Assembly (NCBI RefSeq): GCF_001612785.1
Contig: NZ_BDBC01000017.1
Span: 186,001 to 250,000 of the forward strand
Direction: 5' to 3'
Origin: Nocardia beijingensis NBRC 16342
GTDB lineage: Bacteria; Actinomycetota; Actinomycetes; Mycobacteriales; Mycobacteriaceae
DNA: 64,000 nt
Below the pieces are notes generated by a model. That model made no database searches, had not been told where the DNA came from, and worked only from the letters and a program-made list of their open reading frames with translations. This document shows, one piece after another, positions 33,118 to 41,455 of the stretch. A program made the position numbers and the translations under genes. Each line of letters opens with the position of its first letter. Positions within the stretch are counted from its first letter, which is position 1.

Positions 33118-36100
33118 TCAGCTTTCTGCAGTGCCTTCAAGGGTGTCGCGTCGCATCGCTTCTCGCAACCGGTTCAGCGCTTGCTCCCGTACCGGAGAGG
33201 TGAAGATTCGGTACGCCTGCTTCGTCGCCTCTTCCTTATAGACCTTGCGGAACTCGTCGTTGTCGAAGTAAAGCTTGGCAAACTGCAAATTCCGCTCGGC
33301 GTTCTCAGCGACTACGTCATCCAGCGCGCCGTCGACTACCTGGGCGAACCGCTCCTCGTCGTTCATCAGGGCGATCTGTTCCATCGTGGGGTTCTTCACG
33401 ATGCCCGCGACCTGCTGGAAGAAGAGGATCTGGTCCGAGGTGCCGAGGTCGAGCCCGAATCGATCGTTGAGCTCTTCGATCACCTCCGCCAGGGGGCGCA
33501 TTTCCGGCTCGCGGTATCCACCTCCGTCCGCAGCGTGACCGCGAATGTCGCGGTCACCAGTTGGCTTCAGGGAAAGGTTGTGCCGACCTGTCTCGAAAAG
33601 TCGGTAATGCGTCAGCCCTGGGTTGCCGATGTCCACGGCCACCGACGGACGCCCAGGCAGCCGTCTCAGCAGTACCTGGCCGTATTGGTAGAGCCGTTCG
33701 AGGTCCTCGTCACCCCAGTCGACGACTTGGGCGATGAGGCTATAGGCGGACAGGTATCCCGCCAGTTCGCCGCGGAAGCCTTCACGTTCGTCGTCGGTCT
33801 CAAGAGCTACGAAGCGGTCCACCGCGGGGGTGAGGAAATTGTGCAGCTGTGCGTGGAGCCGGGCTTCGGCCGCTGGTGTCAGATTGCCTTGGACCGCCTC
33901 GGTCAGGGCGCGCATGAACGCGTCCATCTCGGACGTCACCAGAACTTGGTAGGCCATCACCAGCCGCTGCTTCTGGTACAGCACATCCGCATCGGCAGGT
34001 TCGCTGATGGTGGTCTCATACCAGTCCGAAAACGCTGCCTTGATGGCATCTACCTTGTTGACGAAGTCGAGGATCCGCACATCTTCTTGCTTCTTGAGCG
34101 GGTGGATGCGGTTCAGGCGGGAAAGCGTCTGGACCGCTGCAATTCCCGTTAGTGCCTTGTTGACGTACATGGCGCACAACAGCGGTTGATCGAAGCCGGT
34201 CTGATACTTATCGGCCGCCACCAGCAGCCGATACTCCTCCTGGTTGCGTGCCGCGGCCTGCTGGTCATCTGCCTTCGTGTACGCGAACTTTGCCGGCAGT
34301 TGGAGTTCGGAAAACCCATTTAGCGACGACTCCGAATGCTCGAGCTGAGCTTCTTCATCCTTCAGCTTGCCGGAGAATGCCACTAGGGTTCCGCAGTCGG
34401 TGTATCCAGCCTTGGCGATGAGGGTTTTCATCGCCTGATACAACTTCAAGGCTTCTTCCCGGCCGCCGGTAACCACCATCGCCTTGGCGCGGCCATCCAT
34501 CCGCCACGCGATGTTTTCCCGAAAGTCTTCGATAATAAGCGCAGCCCGTTGACCCAGCGAGTACGGGTGCAGTTCGGCATACCGAATGAGTTCCCGCCGC
34601 GCCTTCGGCGCGGCGACGTCAGGGTTGGTCAGCTGGGACTGTCTGTTGTCAATAGCAGCGTTGCGCAGCCGCCACTTGCTCCGGTACGTCAGATAGTTCG
34701 CGAGCACATCGAGGATGTAGCCCTCGTCGATGGCCTGGCGCATCGAGTACACGTGGAAGGGTACGTGCATACCTTGCTTGCCGGTGTGCGGGTTGCGCCG
34801 CTGGCGATCGAATGTCCCGAATAGCTTGAGCGTCGCTGATTTCGGTGTCGCCGTGAAGGCGAAGTACGACAAGTTTGGCTGCTTGCCCCGCACACGCGTC
34901 TGGTAGGTCGTCTCGTCTTCGTCTTCCTGCCGTTCGGCATTGGAGCCGACCACTCTTTTCAGGTTCATCGCGAACTTACCGCCCTGCGACGAATGCGCCT
35001 CATCGATCACGATTGCGTACCGCAGATGCGACAGCTTCGCGCTGATCTTGTCCAAGACGTAGCCGTACATCTGCGACGTGGAGATGACGATTTTCGACGC
35101 CGAGTCAGACAAGGCTTCCCCCAACGCCTTTGAATCGGTCTCGATCTTGCGTACCACGCCAGGCGTGTGGTCGAACTGGTAGACCGCCTTCTGTAACTGC
35201 CGATCCAGCACCACGCGGTCGGTGATCACGATGATCTTGTGGAACACCTGCCGATTGTCGGCATCGAACAGGTTCGACAACCGATGAGACAACCACGCCA
35301 GTGTGTTCGACTTCCCGGAACCGGCCGAATGCTGGATCAAGTAGCTGTGGCCGACCCCATGGTCGCGGGCGTGGGCGACCATCTCGCGCACAGCATGCCA
35401 CTGATGGAACCGAGGGAAGATCCGGGGCAGGGTGTGTGGGTCGACCTTCACTCCCTTTTTGTCGGGCAATTCGACATGCATGAACCGTTGCAGAATCTCC
35501 AGCCAGTTGTCCCGCTGCCAGATCTGGTCCCACAGATAGGCCACGGCGTGCTCATCACCCACTGCCGGTGGGTTTCCGGCTCCGCCAGAAACGCCTGGGC
35601 CTTCGGTACCCATGTTGAACGGCAAGAACTGTGTCGCCGCACCACGAAGGGCGGTCGTCACGAACGCCCGATCTGGGTCCACCGCGAAATGCACCAACGT
35701 TCGCTTCGCGAAGAACAGCTCATTCGAGTCGCGCTCGCGGTACTGCCTGATCGCGTCATCCGCATTCGTGCCGGTACCCGGGTTTTTGAGCTCGGCCGTC
35801 GCCGTTGGCAACCCGTTCACGAACAGCGCCATATCCACCGACTGCTGTGGCTTCCGCTTGCTGAAGTACACCTGCCGTGCCACCGTCAGCACGTTCGCCT
35901 GGTATCCGTCGAGCGCGTCCGCCGCCAACGTGTGACCCGGCCGGAAGTAGGCCAAAGTGAATGCGATGCCGCGCTCTTTTACTCCTTGCCGCAACACATC
36001 CAAGATACCGCGTTCGTTGATCTCCACCGCCACCCGACGCATGAGCCGCTTGCGGGCCTCTGCTTCGTCACCGCCCTCGCCCTCGACGAGACGTTTCCAC

Positions 36101-36258
36101 TGTTTTGGCTGCGTCGTCGAGATGAAGCGGAACAGCTCGCGGGTGTGTAGTCCGAGTTCGGCGTCGAAAGCCCCTTCAGGTCGGGACCATCCGTTAGCGA
36201 GCAAGACCGCCTCACCTGCGTTCTCGAACGCTACTTCCTTTGCTGCTCTTGGGATCAT
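33118..36258 (-). CDS. hsdR: Type I restriction endonuclease subunit R (HsdR)
   Basis: 1046 residues. N-terminal nuclease core: VDMALFVNGLPTATAELKNP with the E-x-K of the PD-(D/E)xK type. Translocase motor: Walker A HSAGSGKSNTLAWLSHRL with Lys316, ITDRVVLDRQL, DEAH box near residue 419 (IVIDEAHSSQGGKF), LSYFAFTATPKSATLKLFG, YQTGFDQPLLCAMYVNKAL and SRLNRIHP (motif VI). C-terminal helical domain binds the MTase. It is intact, so it should translocate DNA and cut distant from unmethylated sites in complex with HsdM and HsdS. Starts 15 bases after hsdS ends. Confidence 0.95.
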   Translation of the reverse strand: MIPRAAKEVAFENAGEAVLLANGWSRPEGAFDAELGLHTRELFRFISTTQPKQWKRLVEGEGGDEAEARKRLMRRVAVEINERGILDVLRQGVKERGIAFTLAYFRPGHTLAADALDGYQANVLTVARQVYFSKRKPQQSVDMALFVNGLPTATAELKNPGTGTNADDAIRQYRERDSNELFFAKRTLVHFAVDPDRAFVTTALRGAATQFLPFNMGTEGPGVSGGAGNPPAVGDEHAVAYLWDQIWQRDNWLEILQRFMHVELPDKKGVKVDPHTLPRIFPRFHQWHAVREMVAHARDHGVGHSYLIQHSAGSGKSNTLAWLSHRLSNLFDADNRQVFHKIIVITDRVVLDRQLQKAVYQFDHTPGVVRKIETDSKALGEALSDSASKIVISTSQMYGYVLDKISAKLSHLRYAIVIDEAHSSQGGKFAMNLKRVVGSNAERQEDEDETTYQTRVRGKQPNLSYFAFTATPKSATLKLFGTFDRQRRNPHTGKQGMHVPFHVYSMRQAIDEGYILDVLANYLTYRSKWRLRNAAIDNRQSQLTNPDVAAPKARRELIRYAELHPYSLGQRAALIIEDFRENIAWRMDGRAKAMVVTGGREEALKLYQAMKTLIAKAGYTDCGTLVAFSGKLKDEEAQLEHSESSLNGFSELQLPAKFAYTKADDQQAAARNQEEYRLLVAADKYQTGFDQPLLCAMYVNKALTGIAAVQTLSRLNRIHPLKKQEDVRILDFVNKVDAIKAAFSDWYETTISEPADADVLYQKQRLVMAYQVLVTSEMDAFMRALTEAVQGNLTPAAEARLHAQLHNFLTPAVDRFVALETDDEREGFRGELAGYLSAYSLIAQVVDWGDEDLERLYQYGQVLLRRLPGRPSVAVDIGNPGLTHYRLFETGRHNLSLKPTGDRDIRGHAADGGGYREPEMRPLAEVIEELNDRFGLDLGTSDQILFFQQVAGIVKNPTMEQIALMNDEERFAQVVDGALDDVVAENAERNLQFAKLYFDNDEFRKVYKEEATKQAYRIFTSPVREQALNRLREAMRRDTLEGTAES

Positions 36259-36273
36259 GCGGCACTTTCCAAC

Positions 36274-37569
36274 TTAGGAGAAGGACGGACGAGCGGTGGT
36301 GACATCGAGCTGGCCGGAAACGGCGGCGGTAATCAGCGCTTGGCGGCGCTCGGCGAGGAGGGAGAGTTGGCGGTCAATGGCGTCTACCGCACGATCTACG
36401 GTTGCGTTTGATTTCCTAATCTCGTCAACAATTCGTCGTTGATTATCCAATGGCGGCAAAGTAATACGCAATGCCTGGAGATCCGGCATGTAAATAGTCT
36501 TGTGGGTCGACCCTATGGCCAGTCGTCCTAGTAAATCATCACGCATCGCGCGCAGACACCAGAGCAAGTAGTACGGATCGAGATTGGGACCGCAAGTCCA
36601 AGTTACGAAGTCTTGGCTGGTTGCCATTTCCGTTCCCATTACTGCGGAGTATCCTGCGGAGGCGGTGCGGCAGAGGACAACCGTTCCTCGGGGATGCAAC
36701 TCTGCGGCGCTATTTTCTAGTCCAATTTTGCTGATGCACTCGCGCGTTTCCGTCAGCACTTCCCGGCGATCATCGCGGACTTGACTGACCTCCCCGGTTG
36801 TGATCCATGGAATATCACAGTTTTGCCACCACTCCGGCTTCGACCTACTGGGGGTATGACCGCTCCCAATACGTGCAACGTAACCGACCTTCACACTCCG
36901 CCAACTAATCGGAATTGTCGCCACCCATGCTAGACCGGACGGCTTCCTCTCGGAACTGTCTACACCCGTGACAGCTTCAAACACCCTGGTCGCGCGTCGC
37001 TCCAGCAGGGCCGACCGAGCCAATACCTGAGCTTCGGCCAGGGAAGATATTCGCGAAATTTCATCCTCCAAGAAATCGGCGATTCGACGCTGCTCTTCAC
37101 GCGATGGCAAAGCTATGCGCAAACCGCGCAGTTCGTCGTTGTCGATCTCGATCTGCGATGGCCGGACACCTCGGGACATTCGCCCGTATTCGGTGGCGTA
37201 GACTTGCGACCGAAGGAGCCAATTAAGATACCGGGGATCTTCAGAATGATTTGGCCTGAAACACAGGTAATGTCCCGAAACAATGCCTCGCAGCGTCGAT
37301 ATTCCGACTGACCCCTGCCATGCCTTCATTCGGTTCACGACGAGCCATCCATCATCGACTAACTGGTAAATGTTCCTATTTTCAGCCGTCTTGTTGAAGT
37401 TGTCGTCGCGTCCATCTTTCTTAACCACGCCGTGTGCCCGATAGACGCTAAGCATGTCTTCGTCGGGGTGCCCGACATCTTTAACGCGGTCAAACAAAGA
37501 CCACAGCGGAACATCTCGCCAATGCGCTGGCCACTGAATTTCGATCGGCAGATTATTGAGCCTGCTCAT
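36274..37569 (-). CDS. hsdS: Type I restriction specificity subunit (HsdS)
   Basis: 431 residues. Two target-recognition regions and two conserved spacers: the first TRD reads to about residue 145, then LRIALPSREEQRRIADFLED plus the helix IIS-like LAEAQVLARSALLERR; the second TRD follows (WRSVKVGYVARIGSGHTPSR) and ends with LRITLPPLDNQRRIVDEIRK and VDAIDRQLSLLAERRQALI. The two TRDs define a bipartite recognition site that cannot be read off. The ATG overlaps the hsdM stop (ATGA). The gene is visibly less GC-rich than its neighbours, in keeping with frequent exchange of hsdS. Confidence 0.93.
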   Translation of the reverse strand: MSRLNNLPIEIQWPAHWRDVPLWSLFDRVKDVGHPDEDMLSVYRAHGVVKKDGRDDNFNKTAENRNIYQLVDDGWLVVNRMKAWQGSVGISTLRGIVSGHYLCFRPNHSEDPRYLNWLLRSQVYATEYGRMSRGVRPSQIEIDNDELRGLRIALPSREEQRRIADFLEDEISRISSLAEAQVLARSALLERRATRVFEAVTGVDSSERKPSGLAWVATIPISWRSVKVGYVARIGSGHTPSRSKPEWWQNCDIPWITTGEVSQVRDDRREVLTETRECISKIGLENSAAELHPRGTVVLCRTASAGYSAVMGTEMATSQDFVTWTCGPNLDPYYLLWCLRAMRDDLLGRLAIGSTHKTIYMPDLQALRITLPPLDNQRRIVDEIRKSNATVDRAVDAIDRQLSLLAERRQALITAAVSGQLDVTTARPSFS

Positions 37570-39542
37570 CCGGTCACCTCACCCAGCAGCTTCTGGATCT
37601 TGCCCTCCAATTCTCGCAACTCCGCGTCGATCTCCGCCAGCGGCCGAGGTGGCGTGTAGACGTAGAAGTGTCGAGTGAAAGGGATCTCGTACCCGACTTT
37701 TGTTTTACTGTGGTCGATCCAGGCGTCAGCTACATGTGGAATTATCTCGCGGACGAAATATTCGTCGATATTCTCGTCGAGCGGAATGTTCTCGTAGTCG
37801 CGCAAGTCGGGGTCGGGAAGTACAGTACCGTCCTGCTTCGTCTGAACTTCTCCGTCGGGATCGGAGACTGATACAGCCGCCCAGATAGCCTTCAAAATCC
37901 CCGCAGGCTTGGGCCATGGGGTTGCATGTTCAGCTGCGGCCTTGTGGAGAGCATTGGTCGCTTCCTTCTTCGTCCACCAGACGGCCCCGACATGGGGACG
38001 CAGGGCCTCGATGAAATGGTCGCGGTCGGCCCACTTTTCGAGAGGTTTCGAGTAAGCGAGGGCGTCAAGTGTGTCCTCGGTTATTTCGAAGCGCAGCTTT
38101 AGCGGGCGTTCGACCGTGATGCGGTGGTAGCCGAAGTCACGGGTGCGGAAGATCTTGACCTTTGCGTGGCTGGGATGTTTGGGATCGGCGGCGATGTCTA
38201 GGGCGTGGCCATAGAGCTGTGAGATGTGTTCGATTTGAGCCTTGCTGATGCGCTTCCGCTTGTCGCCCATGGATTTACGCATCTTCTCCCACTGGTCACG
38301 GGCGTCGAGGAGGATCACCTTGTCTCGGAGCCGGGAGGGCTTGCGGTTGGACAGGATCCAAAAGTAGGTGGAGATGCCGGTGTTGTAGAAGAGCTGATCC
38401 GGCAAGGCGACGATGCCTTCGAGCAGGTCGTTTTCGAGGATCCACTGGCGAATTCGGGATTCACCGGACTCGGCGGCACCGGTGAACAGTGGAGAGCCGT
38501 TGAAGACGATGGCGAGCCGGGTCCCACCGTTCTCGGCGGGTTCCATCTTGGAGATCATGTGCTGAAGGAACAGGAAGGAACCGTCGTTGATTCGAGGCAG
38601 GCCGGCGCCGAAACGGCCAGCATGGCCGATTTCCTCCTCGCCCCTGATGAAGTCTTCTACCGTCTTCCACTCAACGCCAAATGGGGGGTTGGCGAGCATG
38701 TATTGGAAGGCCCTGTCAGGGAAAGCGTCCTGGCTGAATGAGTTTCCGTAATGGATGGTGCCGCGCTGGTTGCGAATAAGCATCTCGGATTCGCAGATCG
38801 CCCAGGCTTCCGCATTGATCTCCTGGCCATGGAGGTACAGGGTGGTCTTGGCGTTGTAGCTGCGAATGTGGTCGGCGGCGGCGTGAAGCATACCGCCGGT
38901 GCCGCACGCGGGGTCGAGGATGTTGATGACCTGTCCCAGTCCTGAGACGGTGTCGGCGTCGGGCGCGATGAGCAGGTTCACCATGAGTTCGATGACCTCG
39001 CGGGGCGTAAAGTGTTCACCCGCGGTTTCGTTGGAGTCTTCGGCGAACCGCCGGATGATGTGCTCGAAGACGTAACCCATGTCCTCGTTGCTGAGCTTGC
39101 CGAGGTCCGTCATGTCCTTGAATTGGGAGTGGACTTGGTACAGCAGTCCTGAGCTGGCGAGTCGGGTGATCCGATTGTCGAAGTCGAATCGGTCCATGAT
39201 CAACCGCACATTCGGCGAGAAGCCCTTGATGTAGTCGCGGAGATTCAACGCGACGTTCTTGTCGTCACCACGGATAGTTTCGAAGTCCTGTTCCGAGGTG
39301 TTGTAGTACGGCAAGCCGGACGCCTGCTCGAGCATCTTCTGGTTGTTATCAATACCACTTGTCGCCTTCGCTTTGGCGCGGACGGCGTCGCGCGTGGGCG
39401 CCATGATCGCGTCGAGGCGGCGCAGCACGGTGTAGGGCAGGATCACCGACCCGTACTCGTGGCGCTTGTAGTGGCCGCGAAGTCGGTCGGCGATGGACCA
39501 GACGCGGTTGGCCATCTGCTCATGGGTGGGTCCGGATGTCAC
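37566..39542 (-). CDS. hsdM: Type I restriction-modification DNA methyltransferase (HsdM)
   Basis: 658 residues. N-terminal helical domain (RVWSIADRLRGHYKRHEYGS), then the N6-adenine methylase with motif I near Asp210 (ILDPACGTGGMLHAAADHIR) and motif IV Asn285 in YMLANPPFGVEWK. Both are canonical, so it should be active. C-terminal region DIAADPKHPSHAKVKIFRTR. It methylates adenine in the HsdS-defined site using S-adenosylmethionine. The start overlaps the upstream HTH pseudo-methylase gene by 23 bases, tying that gene to the R-M operon. Confidence 0.95.
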   Translation of the reverse strand: MTSGPTHEQMANRVWSIADRLRGHYKRHEYGSVILPYTVLRRLDAIMAPTRDAVRAKAKATSGIDNNQKMLEQASGLPYYNTSEQDFETIRGDDKNVALNLRDYIKGFSPNVRLIMDRFDFDNRITRLASSGLLYQVHSQFKDMTDLGKLSNEDMGYVFEHIIRRFAEDSNETAGEHFTPREVIELMVNLLIAPDADTVSGLGQVINILDPACGTGGMLHAAADHIRSYNAKTTLYLHGQEINAEAWAICESEMLIRNQRGTIHYGNSFSQDAFPDRAFQYMLANPPFGVEWKTVEDFIRGEEEIGHAGRFGAGLPRINDGSFLFLQHMISKMEPAENGGTRLAIVFNGSPLFTGAAESGESRIRQWILENDLLEGIVALPDQLFYNTGISTYFWILSNRKPSRLRDKVILLDARDQWEKMRKSMGDKRKRISKAQIEHISQLYGHALDIAADPKHPSHAKVKIFRTRDFGYHRITVERPLKLRFEITEDTLDALAYSKPLEKWADRDHFIEALRPHVGAVWWTKKEATNALHKAAAEHATPWPKPAGILKAIWAAVSVSDPDGEVQTKQDGTVLPDPDLRDYENIPLDENIDEYFVREIIPHVADAWIDHSKTKVGYEIPFTRHFYVYTPPRPLAEIDAELRELEGKIQKLLGEVTG

Positions 39543-41247
39543 GGTGTTCCGTCTCGCCTTCGGTTCGGTTGGTTCGATCAGTGCTGCTGCTGCCCAGGGG
39601 AGGTGGATTCGGGGACAACGCGCCCACGGTAAGACCGTGTACGGCCTGGTCGATCACTGCGTTGCCGACCTTGGCCAGCGATGTCAAAACCTGCTTGAGG
39701 TCCTGCAACTGTCTGAATGTGTTGCCGTAGCGGCGTTGCTCAGCGATCGGCAGGCGCGGAATGCGGCATCTTCGTAGGTCGTCTCGGCTGATGGCGCCGA
39801 GGGTGTTGGCAATAGGTACGGCGTTGGAGTCGGTGCGGATGAACATCGCCAGGAAATGGGCGTCGAGCCTGGTCGGGTCCGTTGTGACGACGTAGGCGAT
39901 GCCAGGATCGTCGACGTCGGTCTCGGTGGCGACGATCGGGGGACGGTTCAAAGTGCGGATGAGTAGGTCCCCGGCTTGCGGGTCGGTTGCCTTAGGGCGG
40001 ATGCGCAGTGTCCCGGACCGTTCGAGTTCGGCGAGACTGACATAGGCGTGTTTGAAGGGGGCCGATGACGCGGCGAAACAGGGCAACTGATGACCGAGAG
40101 TGTGGTGGAGGGCTTGGAGTCGGTTCATCGCCTCGGTGAGATCGGCCGCGTTCGCTTCACCTCGGGGAGGTAGATGCCGAGACGGCAGCACGTTAGTGTC
40201 GCCATAAAGCAGCTCCACCGCCGAAACTGTCGTGGAGACTGCTGGGTCGTTGCTATCGAATAAGCCCTGCCAGGCCGCATGATCTTGTGGGACCTCAGCG
40301 GGGTCGGCCAGGTGGGTGAGGTCGATCAGACGAATGTCGTGGCGCTCGGTGGGGTCGTACGGCCGCTGCAGCAGCCACAGACACGGCGGCATCTCCGGAT
40401 TGCCACCCAATCCGACGGGTAGCGTGATGACTGCGCGCAGGATTCCTGCTCGGATAATGGCGGCGCGTATGGCTTGCCCGGACGGTTGGACACACGTGCG
40501 CGGTGACACGGCCACAATACCGACCCCCTGGTGTCGCAGGTGGGCGTAGCAGCGTTGGACCCAAGCCAATTCGGTGTCCCTGGCACTGGGTACACCGAAT
40601 TCCCAGTGGGGGTCGTCGGGTGTCTCGAGCGGGGACCACGGCGGCGGATCCGGCGGTACCACGCAGACGACAGCTGCAGCGCGTCCCAGGTAGTTGCGGA
40701 ACATTGTGCCGCTCAATGCGTCCCCGATCCGTATGTCGTACGGCGGTCGGATATGGGCCCGCAGCGAGTCGGCAGCATCACGTGCATCGGATTCAGTTGT
40801 AGCTTGTCCGAGAACAGTGATTCGGTTGCCGAATCGTTCGGCGACCGCCGTGAGAGGTGTCTTGCTACGGCACGCTGGGTCGAGCACCGCGGCCATCGCC
40901 GCGCCTTCGGCATCCTGGGCAGCAGTGGCGCGCGGCAGCAGCGCTGCCATTACTCGGCCCAGCAACTCCATAGAATCGAGATCGGTCACCGTACGATCTG
41001 CCGGGAGCTCCTCGATGCGTTGAGTGCCGGTGTCCGTTCGGCCTGCAGTCGCCAGCTGGTCAGCCTTTCCCGTCTGGATCAGCCAGTCCAGCACCTGCCT
41101 TCGCGAAAACAACGGGCTCGCGGCATTACCGCCGACAGGGCTCGGGAAGTCTGGGTATCGCTTGCGCCAGTTCGACACCGCCGCGCGCCCGACCCCCGCC
41201 AGGCGCGCGATAGCGGCGGCGGTGATCTGTTCCAGCTCGGCGTCCAC
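39520..41247 (-). CDS. HTH protein resembling an N6 DNA methylase with degenerate catalytic motifs
   Basis: About 575 residues. N-terminal HTH (residues 8-32): ITAAAIARLAGVGRAAVSNW then RKRYPDFPSP, a MerR/excisionase-like fold. The centre aligns in pattern with actinobacterial HTH-type N-6 DNA methylases, but motif I reads LDPACRSKTPLTA instead of DPACGSG, and the NPPF/Y box is replaced by CVVPPDPPPWS, so AdoMet chemistry is probably lost. The flanking family phrase WEFGVPSARDTELAWVQRCY is kept. C-terminal part resembles an HsdS-like recognition domain (PRLPIAEQRRYGNTFRQLQD). GTG at 41247 is preferred; a GTG at 41277 is possible. It may act as repressor or DNA-recognition partner. Confidence 0.72.
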   Translation of the reverse strand: MDAELEQITAAAIARLAGVGRAAVSNWRKRYPDFPSPVGGNAASPLFSRRQVLDWLIQTGKADQLATAGRTDTGTQRIEELPADRTVTDLDSMELLGRVMAALLPRATAAQDAEGAAMAAVLDPACRSKTPLTAVAERFGNRITVLGQATTESDARDAADSLRAHIRPPYDIRIGDALSGTMFRNYLGRAAAVVCVVPPDPPPWSPLETPDDPHWEFGVPSARDTELAWVQRCYAHLRHQGVGIVAVSPRTCVQPSGQAIRAAIIRAGILRAVITLPVGLGGNPEMPPCLWLLQRPYDPTERHDIRLIDLTHLADPAEVPQDHAAWQGLFDSNDPAVSTTVSAVELLYGDTNVLPSRHLPPRGEANAADLTEAMNRLQALHHTLGHQLPCFAASSAPFKHAYVSLAELERSGTLRIRPKATDPQAGDLLIRTLNRPPIVATETDVDDPGIAYVVTTDPTRLDAHFLAMFIRTDSNAVPIANTLGAISRDDLRRCRIPRLPIAEQRRYGNTFRQLQDLKQVLTSLAKVGNAVIDQAVHGLTVGALSPNPPPLGSSSTDRTNRTEGETEHRDIRTHP

Positions 41248-41288
41248 GTTGCGTGACCATACCCCTCCGCCGTTCACAGGGCAAAGAA

Positions 41289-41364
41289 GTTGACTTGGTT
41301 CACGACCAGAGATTGACGAGATCTGTGAACTTTGTTGACTCAGTTCACAATTTTAGCGTACTGT
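41289..41364. promoter_or_regulatory. Divergent promoter with repeated GTTGACT..GTTCAC elements
   Basis: Two 15-bp direct repeats, GTTGACTTGGTTCAC (41289-41303) and GTTGACTCAGTTCAC (41334-41348), 45 bases apart, with an inverted GTGAAC at 41325-41330 between them. The second repeat contains a -35 TTGACT, followed after 18 bases by a -10 TACTGT (41359-41364), driving the DUF6119 gene. The repeats would control both directions; the HTH protein encoded to the left is an obvious candidate binder. Confidence 0.6.
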
Positions 41365-41455
41365 CTCGGCGATGTCTCCGCGGTTCTGTCCGAATCGCGC
41401 GGAGCCTCTACTCGCTTGATCTCGTCAATGTTGCCGATCAGGAGGACATTCGCGC

